Positions 10,682 through 23,546 are shown, numbered from the stretch's first letter. The stretch is 64,000 nucleotides of DNA from Silene latifolia (GCF_048544455.1 NC_133537.1:150080058-150144057); one strand, 5' to 3'. A program made the numbers and translations. The notes: generated from the letters alone by a model not told the origin.

Positions 10682-10840
10682 ATACTCGATCGAGGACTTT
10701 CATATCACTCGATCGAACGAATCCAAGATAAAACCTCTTGATCGAGTACTTTAGGTACTCGATCGAACACTATCTAAAATAAGCCATTCGATCGAGGACT
10801 TAAACTACTCGATCGAACACTATTCTACTCGATCGAGTGG
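10682..10840. repeat. Cluster of seven CTCGATCGAG-type words in an LTR promoter
   Basis: Variants of ACTCGATCGAG followed by GA, AAC, TAC or TGG recur seven times with spacers of about 10-20 bp. The core CTCGATCGAG is palindromic, so the word reads the same on both strands. It is the same word as in the chromovirus-like LTRs (45821-45970 and 51631-51780). Confidence 0.9.
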
Positions 10841-11421
10841 TTTCCAGCGCATAATTCCTTCTTCGCGCACTGAACTTCAAACGGCTGCTATTTCTTCGTT
10901 ACTTGGGTAAACAGAGCGTTTCTAGTGGCGTTGGAAATTTAAGAGAACAAGATTTCATCTCCAATTGGAAACACCTGAAAATGAGTTGTAGAACTTGAGA
11001 TATGGCTTTTCAAAATAGGCACTAGTAATTTGAAGTTCTTCCTTTGCTCACCCAGCTATCTTACTTCTTTGCGCATCACAATTAGTAGTTTCTAAGTTCC
11101 GACTCTACTCATCTCCTAAATGCATGAATAGGGACATGTTTTAAGCTTGATTATGCTCTTTTTCGGTTCATACTTGCAAATAATACAAGAGAAACCAAAG
11201 TAGACAAATTGGGGGACATTTGTAGCTAAACACTACTAAATAAGCATAGGAATGCGTGCAAATGAAGTACGAAATGCCTATATAAAATGTACGCATCATG
11301 CCGCAACTTAGACTCGATAAAACATACAATTTCAAATCAGAACGCGTTAAGGAACTTGTCTTGAAAGGGTTAAGGTGGTCCTTAGTTGTAAAACTAGGGT
11401 GAGGTTGTTGGTTGCTAAGGT

Positions 11422-11640
11422 TCACGGGTAGTATTTCTTGAGTTGGTCTAGTTTGGTCGGGTTTGTAAAATCATCCCCGTCTAGGTCACTCAGTCTCACT
11501 GCACCCCCCGAATGTATTTTCTTGACAAGGCATGGCCTGGCCCAATTGGGTTTGAATTTCCCCCTTGGATCGACAGGTAATGGTGCTAGAACCGACTTGA
11601 GGACCAAGTCGCCTTCCTTGATGTTCCTGGGTTTAACCTT
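11422..11640 (-). pseudogene. Tat-lineage Pol C-terminus (end of integrase), fragment
   Basis: The frame contains KPRNIKEGDLVLKSVLA, RGKFKPNWARPCLVKKI and SGGAVRLSDLDG, ending KYYP and a stop at 11422. This is the typical C-terminal tail of Ty3/gypsy Tat-type polyproteins, downstream of the integrase core. Nothing upstream remains: at 11664 the sequence enters an Athila-type LTR. It has the same strand and lineage as the Tat pieces at 43484-55745, so I infer it is the far end of element B. The RT, RNase H and integrase core are missing. An A-run upstream (about 11641-11647 on the plus strand as T) sits beside an in-frame stop. Confidence 0.8.
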
Positions 11641-12755
11641 TTTTTAAATGTCCGTTGTATACGTGGTCGGACTCACTTGGAGATTTAGTTTTCGGTTACT
11701 TGTCGTTAAGAGCACCTAGACCAAAACAATATTTATAACTTCACAAACAACTCTACTATTAGTAAAGAGGCAAGTAAAGGTCGGATCCCAAGGGACGGGT
11801 ATTGATGTAGGATTTTCGATTGCAAGTAGCGGTGTCTAGGGGTGTCACGATTTGGGGTTGAGATGAGAAGATCACTAAACTAAATAGCAATAAAAGTAAA
11901 CAAGCAAGATTATTAAAAAGCGATATAAACAATTGATAAAAAGCACTTGGGTGTCATGGGGTCATAGGGGATTCATGGGAATTGATCATACAAACAGATT
12001 CTCAAATTATTAGCAAGCAATTATTGTTGTGATGGATCGAGTTGGTTTATATCTTACAATCCTAGAAAGGTTTGGGTCCCGGAGCCGAATCGATTAGATT
12101 GTACAACACCTACAAGTCGACTTAATCCTCCCTACTCAACTATATGCATGGTCTAATGAGACTCAAGTTGGTTTATGTCTTACAAGTCTCATTGAAAAGG
12201 TAAGTGATGGGTAAAAAATGCAAGGATTCATAGGCTCGCATTTCATCAAACATAACATGTGCATAAGTTGAGATCACAACAAGCAAGCAAATAAACTATG
12301 AAAACATATTAAATTAAGCATGAATCATCCCCCATGTTGGTTTCCCCTAATTACCCATTAACCCTAGTTAAGGAAACTACTCACTCATTATCAAGTTTAG
12401 CATGTTAACAAGGTTGTCAATCACATTAACAAAGCAAAACATGATAAATAAATAAAGATGATTAACAATAATTAAAAAGGGATTAAGAGGATTATACCTA
12501 CTAATGCTTCTAAAATAAAGCAAAGAATAATAGAAGTACTTGATGATTAATTGGAAGGTTGTCAATCTCCCAATAATAACCCAAATAATCTTTAATTACC
12601 CAAAATAAAAGATGAACAAAAGAGAAATTAAGGAAATGAGATTTGTATTAAGGCTTGATTAGAAGTTGATTACAAGATTAAGAAGAGATTAGAATGATAT
12701 AAACTACACTAAGGATTGATAAGAAGAACATGATTATATAATTAGACTAACGGGG

Positions 12756-12763
12756 TATTTATA
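12756..12763 (-). promoter_or_regulatory. TATA box in the Athila 3' LTR
   Basis: The minus strand reads ACTATAAATACCCC. The same box is at 43291-43298 in the 5' LTR. The word array lies about 170 bp upstream. Confidence 0.6.
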
Positions 12764-12932
12764 GTGGGCATTAGGTACACAAATTAGGGTTTACTAAGGG
12801 CTTAAATGACGATTAAGTCCTTGAGGAATCGCTCCTCTCAAAAGAGATGTCGGTCTCCTTTTTGCCGGTCTTTCATAAATATGCGCATCTTTCATGGAGC
12901 ATGAAGAAAGGACATATGGGACTGTAAGGGAA

Positions 12933-13100
12933 TCCGAGCGTCCAAGGTGTCGGGACGGGCGGATTTCCTTGTGGATGGACGGGCGGATTGTTGGGCAGGA
13001 CGAGCGGATTGTGGTGTTGCTGGACGGGCGTCCCTTCTGCAAAGATGCTCGGATTCCCCTCGTCTTGGACGGGCGTCTACTTTGTTGGACGGGCGGATTG
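12933..13100. repeat. Cluster of GACGGGCGGATT / GATGCTCGGATT words in the Athila U3
   Basis: Seven clear copies plus one leading GAGCGTCC: GACGGGCGGATT, GACGAGCGGATT, GACGGGCGTC and GATGCTCGGATT. The first four bases and the tail are constant, while the centre alternates between AG/GG and CT forms. The 5' LTR copy breaks off exactly where this array starts. Confidence 0.88.
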
Positions 13101-13436
13101 TGTCACAGCTCCCTTTTCTTCTTTTCTTCTTCCAATAATCCTCCGAGATTTAGTCAGGGATGCAAGGATTTCTTCATCAGTGCCCATCTACTATAATATG
13201 TACAAAATGTCTTCTAATCTTGTCTTCTCTTTGATGCTTGGTCATTAGATTCGATCAATTTAGCTCATTTTTGCCATGAAAATGCAAGGTTTGCACTTCT
13301 CTCCTACCAAGGAAACAAAACCTCAAAGAATATGCAAAACAAAGGACTAAGGATAGTAAATGACCCAATGATGCACTAAATAGCATAGGAACGAGGCTAA
13401 TTCGGGACTAAATGTGCTCAAATAATGGTCACATCA

Positions 13437-15427
13437 AATATTCCCAAACCGAACCATTGCTCATCCCGAGTAAAGAGGTGACTAAACAAGGACCGTTATT
13501 TAAACTAACCTAATAGCATAGCCGATATGATATAATTAGCGGGTCTCACTCCGCCCCTTCAACTCACAACAAGGCAACCATGAGGTAGGATGCCTTCTTG
13601 CAAGGCAAGGTGGGTCTTGCTAAAATGGCGACACATCCAAACATTAAAGCACACAAAGTCAAGTAATAGATGCATCTACAAAAGAATAACCACTTTCCTC
13701 ATCTAAGTGGCTTAAATTATCTACAAGGGAAGCAACTCAAGGGTACACACTCCTTCATAGATGCAATTTCTTTAAACTACTAAGCCTAGAAGGATACCAA
13801 TAAATCACCCCCAAATTGTGTCAAGCTAGGGTACCTTTGTCCTCAATCGTTAAATGCTTTTGTCAAGAATAGACTCCCTATGGTGTTAGAAACACTGCAG
13901 GATCACGGAATTCTCCCTCTTGCCTAGACAAGAAGAAGGGTCGTCCCCTCTCTACCATGCACAAAAATGGATACGATGGATAAAGGGATCGATAGTATTT
14001 GAGTTTCGTTTGGGAGTTTGCTTTGTTGTTGTTTTTCCCCCCAGTTTCTTGTGGCATATAACATTTGAGAACACTTTCTTTTGCCCTTTCTTTTGATTTT
14101 TGGCATTTCAATACTTGACAACTTTTCAACTTTTTGTATTTTTCTTTTGAACATTTTCAAAGTCACCCCAATTAGTAACGAGGGTGCCTTATATTTGAAG
14201 CATAGGAGTTTTCATTTTTGTTACTCCTCTTTTCTTTTGATGCAATTTTGCAAACTTTTTGACATTTCATTTCACTTCTTGAACTCAAATTTGAATAATT
14301 TCTTTTTGTGCCCATTTCCTTTGATGACAAAATATGGAATAACATGGATGAATGATGGTTGCATGGTTTCAAGGGTCACCTTGGAATAAACGGTAGCCAA
14401 GGAGTTATCACATCACAAGGTACTCTTGATTAGGCCTTAATCTATGGGTCAAAGGATACTAGCGTGACACATCCTAGGGTGTTTTACAAGTATTCTAACA
14501 AGCAAAGTCTTAAGAAGAAAATGCATCTACTAGGGCATATATACACTTGTCAAGCTTCCCAAGTAGACGGTTTCACAAAAAGTTTCTAACATGCAAACTA
14601 CATGCCATGATGCAACTAACATTTATACAACCTAATGCATATGATTTTACCAACTAGTATGCCAAATAATCTAAATGCAAGTCCTAAATTCACATTGTTT
14701 ATACCGCATCAATCAAAATAAAGCCACATAGTCATTAACATAAAGTGGAAAAAGGAGATTGGAAAGATCATACCATGCGGTCTTCTATATCCTATGTCTC
14801 GGATGTGGCGTAGTCGATCAATGTGAACAAGGATGAACAAACACAATATATACAAACAATATATACAAGACTACACTACAAAGGAAATGAACATGTTTTT
14901 GGATTTTTTAATTTTTCCATTTTTTTGATTTTTCGAATTTTTTTTATTTTTTGGATTTTTGAATAAAAGTCATGTTAGAATTTCCCATCCCCACACTAGT
15001 ATGGGCATTGTCCTCAATGGCCAATACGATAGGAAATTATGCAAGTATGATGCATGATTTGTAAACTAAATGTAAGCTATACTAAGCTACACTACATGAT
15101 GCATGGGTTTTTGTTATGGCGGAGAGAGTAATTTAGATTACCTCCCGATTCGTATGCATGTACTTCCCCAAACCAAAATAGACATTATTACTAATGTCTT
15201 GAATTTCGGGGTAGTTCATGCACACGGAATGCAATGCATGAAACTACAAATTGTCATTTTGGATTTTTCATGTGGGAACAATAAAAAGAACACCTTAATG
15301 GAGACAAGATGTTAGTCCTTCATGTTGCTAGGACTCCTCAATCAAATGATCAAAACACAATAAAGAAAACAAAAGAAGTAGACAAACCATAAGAGGGGTG
15401 AAAGGGTGTAGGAGCCTCCAAGGTTTG
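13437..15427 (-). other. 3' non-coding region and PPT of the Athila element
   Basis: A PPT-like GGTTTGGGAATATT (about 13450-13437) abuts the LTR. The rest is non-coding between the env-like ORF and the LTR, with T-rich stretches at 14880-14960 and 14080-14290. Short frames here match nothing I recognise. Confidence 0.6.
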
Positions 15428-17017
15428 CTAATCCTCCATCATATCATCATCTTCCTCCATAGAAGTGGAATCATCTCCACTCCCGCTTTCACTTCCTTGC
15501 TCTTCCTCACTTTCTTCTCCTTCCTTATCTTGAGCTTCTTCTTCTTTAACATTCTCTTGAACCTCTTGTTCTTCACCTTCTTCATCAACACCCTCATCAA
15601 GAACATCCTCCTCTCCACCCGGTCTTCCACCACTAGAGGTGCTAGGAAAGAAAACTTTCATATCCGCCCAACTAGGCAAAGGACATGATGGATCAAGAAG
15701 TCCTTGCCTAGCTAGATGTAGGAGGGGCGGATATTGGGCCTTGTAAGCATCCACTCTATCATTGTAAGCTTGCTTGTGCATTTCCCTCATGAGTAGAGTC
15801 AAGTAATCATTTCCTACCTCGACATCCTTGGGTTTGAACTCGTGATACTCAAATGGGTAGGGTGGTGTGACAATGAAGGAGGAGGGCTCATCAATCTCGC
15901 CTCTTTGTTGTCGAATGATATACTCGGTCTCCTCGGAGAGTGGAAGAAGGTAGTTGGGTCGGTGAACACTCTATCGGCAAATCTTTGAAGGCAAATTGAA
16001 GGACCTAGCTTCTTTGATTAACCACCCATATTTGGTGTCAAGAGGAGCATGCTTGACCCATGTATACTTGTGAATCATGGTGTCCATATCAATGAGATGG
16101 CCTCCTTTGACCGCCACATAAGTTTTGTCTTTGTTGAAGTTTGGGTCAAAGTGTTTGGCCAAATAGGTAACTAGTCCTCCATTCACAATAAAAGTGGTGT
16201 CCTCTTTACCACAATCGACATTAAGCCATCTTTCAACCAAAAGTCTTAGAGCATTATATGGCTTAGTATATTCCCTTCCTATGTTCAAGGCCGACTCAAG
16301 AAGAACAAAATCGAGCTTGGTACGATGATTAGTGCCATTTCTTGCTATCAAAGTGTTCCCAATGACCTTATGCTACACTCTAATGCCCGGATGGTGGACA
16401 AATAGAGCACGACAATCATGAAAGCGCACAAATTTCTTTCCGGAAATTGCCTCCCAAAGAGGAGCGGGGACATACTTTTCGGGAATCTTTTGATAGTACG
16501 GGGTATCACTAAGGCCTAAAATCTTACTCAATTCATCAAAAGTGATGCGTCTATTGACATTTGCAAGACGAAACTCGATGTGGGTTCTAGTTTCCACCCT
16601 TGTAACTTTCAAGGAACTCAAAAATTCCAATGTGAGAGAGGGGTATGTCAATTCTTTCATGGTAAACAATTTACCTAATCCCATAGCCTCAAAGAAGGTT
16701 TTGGTTTGTTCAAGAACACCCAACTTTGACAAAGCATCTTCAAAAATAAGTTTTGTAGGCAAAATGGTCTTCTTAGCAAAGAGAACAAATTTATCCCTAT
16801 GAGAGTCGGATGTGAAAATTACCTCCGGATAATTAGATAATTGCTCAATGACTGGAGTTGTTAATGTTGTAGCTTCCATAGGGGGACCTTGTTGAACTTC
16901 CAACCTTGCCTTATGAACTACCAATGCCTTAGACAATTGTTTTGCTTGAAGAGTTTGTTGCCTTTTTGAAAGTGTCTTCTTTGGGGGTGCCTTGTTACCT
17001 CCTTTAGTTCTTGCCAT
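15428..17017 (-). pseudogene. Athila envelope-position ORF (ATHILA ORF1 / plant transposon protein type), two in-frame stops
   Basis: One frame runs 529 codons from the ATG at 17017, interrupted only by TAG at codon 215 (16373-16375) and TAG at codon 349 (15971-15973). There are no frameshifts. Features in order: a basic Lys/Arg-rich N-terminus starting MARTKGG; a FTSDSHRDKF and ILPTKLIFED block near 70-95; LTLEFLSSL near 128-136 followed by FRLANVNRRITFDELSKILG; a conserved central part with LVERWLNVDCG; and a strongly acidic Glu/Asp-rich tail after about codon 465. This resembles the ATHILA ORF-1 / plant transposon protein families in the position where Athila elements carry an env-like gene. 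No signal peptide or clear membrane segment is seen, so a viral envelope role is not supported. It probably has its own promoter at 17320-17745. Confidence 0.7.
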
Positions 17018-17339
17018 TGTTGATTACACCAAAGAGAATTGAAATCTTCAATTTTTAGTTATGCCCAAATCGATTTAAGATGAAAGAATGTTGCTTTGTA
17101 TCTCAAAAATCGACTCAAAGGTTGAAGATTTTGTTGTTTGAATGAATTGTTGTTGTAAAAGGAGTGATTAATTTTTGTTGTGGGGAAGTTTGGATTTGAT
17201 TTTGTTGAATTTGGTTGAGGAAATCTTGTTTTGTTGATGTGGAGGATGAGGGTTTTTGCGATTTTTGTGTTGAGGGTAGTGTTTGAATGAAGAAGAAATA
17301 AAAAGGAATGAGGGAGTAAGGGTTTAAAAGGCCCGTTAA

Positions 17340-17745
17340 TTTTGAAAACAGCAGCAGGGACGAGCGGATTGGGGTCTGGGACGCTCGGATTCTGCACGAT
17401 TTGCTTCAGGAAAAGACGCTATGGGACGAGCGTCTTTGTCCAAAGACGAGCGGATTCCTCAATGTGAGACGAGCGGATTCTTTGGAAGACGCTCGGATTC
17501 TGTTACAGGGTGATTCCTTAAATTTCAACAGCATCAAGACGAGCGTCTTCTCTGCAAGACGAGCGTCTTCTATCAGACGAGCGGATTCTTCACTGGGATG
17601 CTCGGATTTGGTGACAGACCATTTTATTGAATTCCCCAGCTCAACCAAACGAGCGTATTGTAGCATTGGACGCTCGGATTCTGCTAGACGACCGGATTCC
17701 CTGATCAGACGCTCAGATTCCTCCTTGTTCACACGGATTCAGGAC
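17340..17745. repeat. Cluster of 14 GACGAGCGGATTC / GACGCTCGGATTC / GACGAGCGTCTTC words upstream of the env-like ORF
   Basis: Fourteen copies with spacers of 5-35 bp occur between 17358 and 17720. The constant frame is GACG-NN-CGGATTC or GACGAGCGTCTT. The NN pair is AG in some copies and CT in others. A weak TATA-like CTTTTAAACC follows on the minus strand (17321-17330) and the env-like ATG is at 17017. The same word family occupies the LTR U3 of this element, so both promoters of one element share a word. Confidence 0.88.
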
Positions 17746-17895
17746 CATCCGTGGGTACTGCATAACCCGTGTCATTTTCATTCTTCAATGCTCGTGTTCT
17801 TCATTGTGGGGGCACTACAAAGGCATGAATAGCCTCGGCAATTGCTATCCCCACACTAAGTCAAAGCACTACACATCAATAAAATCATAAGTCCA
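17746..17895 (-). other. Athila non-coding spacer up to the copia insertion
   Basis: It is non-coding and ends in GTCCA, the 5-bp target duplicate of GTCCC at 30440-30444. After removal of the copia element it joins directly to the region downstream of the Athila protease. Confidence 0.6.
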
Positions 17896-19210
17896 TGTTA
17901 GAAAACAATAATCTCATTATTTTAAATATTCATATATGTGAGAAATTATTTAGTCATAAATAAATAGTTGATCTTATGCATGCAAACATAAATAACAAGA
18001 GATGAGAAAATCGTTTTCTCACCATGAAAAATCGGCCAAATGGGCACAAATGAAGGTCTCCTACCTTCATTTGTTCTTGAGTTAGAAAATACATTAGGAT
18101 GATCATCCAAGACTTCAAAATAGAAGCCCTCCAATAAGTAGCACCCAAGACTATCCCAAAATCCCACAAAATAATATGTACTAGATATTTGTAATGTGGT
18201 TTACCTTAAAATCGGTTACTAATACTCATATACTACTACTAGTATTATTAGTGATTCATTTGTACAAATTTGATTCATAAAACTTGATTTTTATGAAGAA
18301 CAAGAGAGAGAATGTTATGTTTTATTTAAACATGAGAGAATAGAAAAATTGAGAGAAAAATCTCTCAATATGCTCCCTAAAACCGGTGGGTAGGGTGGGT
18401 ATTAGGACCCTTTTCTTTTTCCTTTTTGTCTTCACAAGACAAATTAGTGTAAGGCTTTGTCATGGTCAAGTCACTATCAACTGTCATAGACAAATGAATA
18501 AGACAAGTGAATAAGACAAAACTTCTAAAATTAGCCCACCAATTTCGGTTATCATATGTAATATGGAGTCCATTTTATTTTTGTCAATTGTACAATTGTA
18601 TGTCATGTGACATGTGACATGTCTTATGTCATGTTTTAATTTAAAATGCATATTTAACAAATTAAATATCATTTACAAATTAAATAAATCACATTTAACA
18701 AATTCACTAGTAATTCAAAATTACTTCCACATAAAATGGTTAATTTAAATACTAGTTAGTATAATTCACAACATCTTGTAATTATAACTAACTTATCATT
18801 CTCATCTCGCGTGTTTCGCAAACACCGATTAATTTTAGTAATATAAGTTCTTAAATTACTAAATAAAATCTTATTTAATCACATTATAATAAGATGTCAT
18901 TTTCTCTCTTATGATAATAATTTGTTAAATTTTAAGGAATTAATTAATCTGTATCGACATACAATTAATTAACCTTTTTCAATTAAGGGAATCGTCCTTT
19001 AGGTGTGACCTCAAGAGATCAATTGATCACCACCGTCGCACGACAGTAATGTCAAACTCTAGCCAGCCAATCATTACCGATATGTGTGGACCAGTTGACT
19101 ATATATGTAATGTATCATCCCTTTCGTATTCTTGTTATGAGATTTAAATATGTGATCAATATGATCGACAATTGTGATCGCATTATTGTCGGAGGACACA
19201 TATTCCAACA
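17896..19210 (-). mobile_element. 3' LTR of the minus-strand copia element
   Basis: It pairs with 29125-30439. On the minus strand it starts TGTTGGAATATGTGTCC right after the PPT. Confidence 0.9.
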
Positions 19211-20840
19211 ATCTCCCACTTGTCCTCGACAAGTGTGCGTCACCAATTCTCTTGTCCTATTACTATCTCCCACTCAATGCAAGGTGTCTTTCGGGTCGTA
19301 CTTGCAAGTGATCATATCGAGAGTGATTTCCTCGATCTGGAGAATAACTGATTGACCGGAATTATCTACCATAGATACCTTCCGAGCGTGGCCACGCATT
19401 TCCAGTTCATTACTCCTCGAGTGTCCCTGATATATTGTTTTAACCCTGATAAGGGGGTGAACAATTCCTACCGCACTATTCCCTTCGACTAGCCACAACC
19501 ATCATAACCCAAAATATGCCCATTTGACCCCATTTACGAAGGTCTTAGTAACATAAATCAAAGCTAATCTGAAACTGTGCCATCTAAGGCGAACAGTCTT
19601 TAGTTTAAAAAATCGACTTATTAGAATACTATAGTAGCTCTCGCCACGACCAGGCTATATAAATTTGCCAGAACTCTATAAGCGGTCACTGCCCGACAAA
19701 GTGTTCCTAACAGTCTGCCTATGTGATCAACTAGTCATCTCACATGACTCTATGGCACTTGAACTTGCCATCCATCGCATCACACTCTAGTCACTTCGAG
19801 ACGTCACCTCATATAAGTGACTATGGGCGAATACCATGTTAATCCAGGTTCACTTTAACGGGGTTTAATATTGTGTCTACAACCCGTTTGGATGTAACAA
19901 AGTATAAAAGGAGTTTTTTAGATTTAAAAACTCGAACGATAAATGTGATTATCACATATGAACAGTCAATACCTGATTACTACTTCATATTTTTATAATC
20001 CATTTTCATCTTATATGTAGTTGTTCATCTCAATGCAATTGAAATGACATATGACATGACTTATCATGTTCAGCCTATGAGAAGGCTTTGGTTAGTAGGT
20101 TTTATCAACTTCTTGTACCTAACTCAACCTTACTACATACTCGTTTTCCTTTGTAACGTATACATTTGCATTACAAAATGTTTTGAGTACGTGTCTAGAT
20201 CCAATCTAGACATAGGCCATCGATCCTTAGAACATCTCCCATTGTTTTCACAGTGTGCGGGACTCATCCTTCTTGCACATCTCATGATTGCAAGTGTACT
20301 CAATTTCCGTTGTAAATATCTCTCATTGTTCTTTATTGCCTAGAACGATTCAAGCAAATCTATTTCTTAAATAACATAGCCACAATGGTTCCTAAACCAT
20401 CCTAATATGTTTTGATTATGGTTTTGTCGGAAACCATTCGCAATCTCAATTGTCAATTGTCATTTATGTAACACCCTTACACAAAATTGCATCAAAAACA
20501 CTTTGCTTTACATCCTTAATGCTTCTACAAGCACTTAAGGGTAATCTTTATGGCTTACTTGGTAACTATTACTTAAATTCGATTTGAAACAATTCATCAT
20601 ACTCAAAGTATATGAAGCTATACATCATTACTTATTTAATTGATCCGACAGCGAAAGCAAATGGAATCAATCAAATATGTTCAACTTGATTGAACTAGTC
20701 ATGAATCTTATCAACATAAGACTTCTTATTTGATGCTAATATCATGCAGATTTATCTCCATAAATCCGGATATTAAAGATGTATTATAATACTCCATAAG
20801 TGTCAAATCATTCCCAATGATCAATATGTCATCCACATAT
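19211..20840 (-). other. Decayed copia internal DNA, 3' part
   Basis: It contains the PPT (19211-19224) and 3' untranslated sequence similar to 37830-38575 of the other copia copy. No long frame survives. The last three bases, TAT, are duplicated at 24613-24615. Confidence 0.6.
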
Positions 20841-23091
20841 CACTACTACAGAAATAGGCTTAGAGAACTGTTGGAATTAACATTAGAGAACGTTTTAGAG
20901 GCGTTCTCCAACTCAGTGTTCTCTAAAGCTTAGAGAAATGTTAGAAGAGGCGTTTTGTATTCATAGTCATAGAGAACGGCTAAAATGAGCTTTAGAGAAC
21001 ACCTGATAAGCGTTCTATTTTCCTAGTAAAAGACAACGGTTGGGTAAGCTAACAGTTCTCTATCCCCCTTGGCTTTTTAAAAAAAAAAAAATATTGATGA
21101 TATTTGAATAAAATTAATATATTTATTCTCATTAAAATCAAATACCAATACCAATACGCTTGTTTCACATAGCACCAAAAATAAAATACACTTGTTTCAC
21201 GACCAGAGCCAAAATAGCGAGAAAACTAACTAAGTCCGATTTCTGCGGTCATCAAGAGATCATCTCTAACAATTTGTACTTTGTCTCCGATTTCTGCGGT
21301 CAGCTTAGCATAGTGCTCCTAGTCATCTTGGTCAAAAGGATCTTCAATTGACACAATTTGAAAGGCAATGGATATAGATTTTTCTGTCGCGATCAAACAA
21401 AATCGATCTTAACCAATTTGAAATGCAATGGATATAGATTATTCTGGACATCTGCGTGAATGCAATTGAACTCGAATTCATCAAATGTGGTGAAACTTCA
21501 AAAAATAAATAAAAAAACTGAAGTAGAGAAACTTCCACAAGTAGCTGTTTCGTTACCAGTTGCAACAGGCCCCAGAGAGAACAGAGGAAGTGTCCACGGT
21601 AGTGATAAGTCACCTCTAGCCGGGAATTTAGGAATTGATATCGAAACATGCAATCCTGTGTTTCAGAGAGTAACTTTCACTGACAAGATTTTCGAAGGAA
21701 GAAGAAATAACCTCACATAGGCAAGGAAAAAGATGAACAGCTAAAAGTATCGCAAAACAATTGGTTGCACAAGTAAATTTTCATATACAAATTGTGATAC
21801 ACTCTAACAAAGTGGAAGTTATAAACGCATCCTGAATCTCAAAGCAAAAACAATACTGTGGCATTACATCTCCGTTACTGAGTTATCAAAATGAACCATA
21901 CCAAACCGCACTTTGAGGCGTATTGGCTGATTATTATCCGCAACCACCGATTGGAGACCAATTATCAAGTCAAGGTGTAAAACCATGGCCAGTACAAAAG
22001 TTTAAAACTACAACTGGAACTACTCACCAACAACTAAACCAAGTCATTCCAATCTTCACCATTCACCACTGGTAACATAATCTTTCGTGTTTAAATTGGC
22101 CGGAGTCCAATCTGACTACTTAGATCACATCTACTTCGATTTTTATTTTATTTTTTTGAATTACAAGTTAATGATTGCATATACACAAGTTATATCTAAC
22201 ATGAGAACTAAAATAAACCGAAACAATGCATCGAAAGTTAATCATAAAGCAATTCACAGAAAGACAAGCCACCGCAACATAATGTTAACACACATTAAAG
22301 ACACCAAATATACTAATTATCTTTATGATGCACGCCAATAGTAAAACAATTCAGTTCAAAAACCAACTGCAATCAGTGGCGGAACCGAAGGGTGGCTAGC
22401 AGAGGCGCTCGCCTCCTAACAACGAAAAACTCGAAATTTTTAGTTAAAACTTGCGAATTTTTTCCCTAAACTACTCAATAATTGGATTACTAGTTAAAAA
22501 GAATTATAGCTGTGAAATGAAGAAATGGTAATCAATGGAAAAATAGAGGAAACTCAACTGGAATTAGGGTTAGAGTGGTAATTTGCATAGTATGTTCCGA
22601 ACCAATCGAGCAAATCGCTAATGCACGCTGTGATAGTGATGAATTGTTATTAAGAATTGGGAATTTTTTCTGCAAAAATAAAGAAACAAAGATCAATAAA
22701 ATTAATTAAAATAAAAATGATGTTTTGATAAGTAAAATGGGTAAAATATACGGAGTATTACAATTAAGTGTCTCAAGGAAGCCATTGTGGCAAGAATGTG
22801 TGGAACCTAAAAGCTAAGGGTACACAACACAGCCGCACATAGCTGATTGTATAATCTTGACTTATACATCTTTGATTCTTTGAAATTATAGAAAGTCACA
22901 CATTCAAGAGGAAAGCAAAAGGCATAAGAAAACATATATAGAGGATCGAATGAATAACCATTACAATCATCGGCGGAAAATAAATGTGTTTATCAATTAA
23001 AATTAAAAAAAGTCATATTGAGGTAATATCAAACAAAATCAAATGAGACACATCATATGGGTATATTATCCAATAAGTAGAATACTCAAAA

Positions 23092-23546
23092 TTACACAAA
23101 AAACCCAAAAAAAAAAACAATAATATTCATCGTATATACGGAATACTGAAAACAGTAAATGAAATACCAGTAGAATGGATGCAAGAGGTGTAAAAGAATA
23201 AGACAATCCCCACACATGTGATCATCACTAGTCATGGAACGAAGGAAAGTGGTTTTATCCCCACCCAAAAGAAGTCTAAACCGGGTAAGACGCTGCTGAG
23301 ACAGAGATAATTTATGCAGGACATTGTCGACAAATGACTCAAAAAGAGAGGAGCGGTCAACCAGATGGGGATATTCAACACAATGTGATATAACAGAATC
23401 ATCCAAGTCTACACACGTTATACAATTGAAAGGTCGTGGCGTACTCTTACTTGGGACGCAGCAGCATCCTTGGTTGGGAGCATCGACAAAATAAGTCTCA
23501 ATAAATCATCAGGTAAACTGGTTAATCTATCCATACTCGCCATCAT
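23092..23546 (-). pseudogene. F-box protein gene fragment captured by the CACTA element
   Basis: From the ATG at 23546 the minus strand encodes MDRLTSLPDDLLRLILSMLP, a canonical plant F-box start, the domain that docks to SKP1 in SCF ubiquitin ligases. The frame then fails at a TAA near 23420. A second frame to about 23180 gives VDLDDSV..FVDNVLHKLSLSQQRLTRFRL, typical of the region after the F-box in F-box/FBD or LRR proteins. The segment in between that would hold the conserved Arg-Trp part is missing or frame-shifted, and no leucine-rich or FBD end is present. I infer gene-fragment capture, common in CACTA elements. Confidence 0.65.

Larger units (their letters stand above)
9835..11298 (-). 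mobile_element. 5' LTR of an Athila-type fragment (about 1.46 kb)
   Basis: On the minus strand the LTR runs from TGATGCGTAC (11298) to GGTATCA (9835), next to an Asp-type PBS. It contains a TATA box (CCCTATATAA, 10620-10611) and, just upstream on that strand, seven copies of a CGATCGA-centred word (10682-10840). Upstream of these is a TCGTTACTTGG...GGCGTTGGAAA block (about 10870-11000) shared with other families here. No second LTR of this copy is in the window. Confidence 0.8.
11664..13436 (-). mobile_element. 3' LTR of the pol-less Athila element
   Basis: The minus strand begins TGATGTGACC at 13436, right after a GGTTTGGGAATATT PPT, and ends GAGTCCGACCA at 11664. The TATA box is TATAAATA (12763-12756). 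Eight copies of a GACGGGCGGATT-type word lie at 12933-13100, upstream of the TATA box. It matches 42199-43483 almost base for base in the shared part. Confidence 0.88.

Noticed and set aside
10682-10840. CRISPR-like array of short repeats with spacers
   Set aside because: Repeats are about 10-13 bp, palindromic, unevenly spaced, and in a eukaryotic LTR; no cas genes.
15398-15688. A plus-strand frame with a long hydrophobic Phe/Leu/Ile stretch resembling a membrane protein
   Set aside because: It is antisense to the Glu/Asp-rich tail of the env-like ORF, where GAA and GAT codons read as TTC and ATC.
22350-22430. A host gene exon at the GTGGCGGAACCGAAGGGTGG patch
   Set aside because: This phrase is common in plant repeats and no open frame supports an exon.
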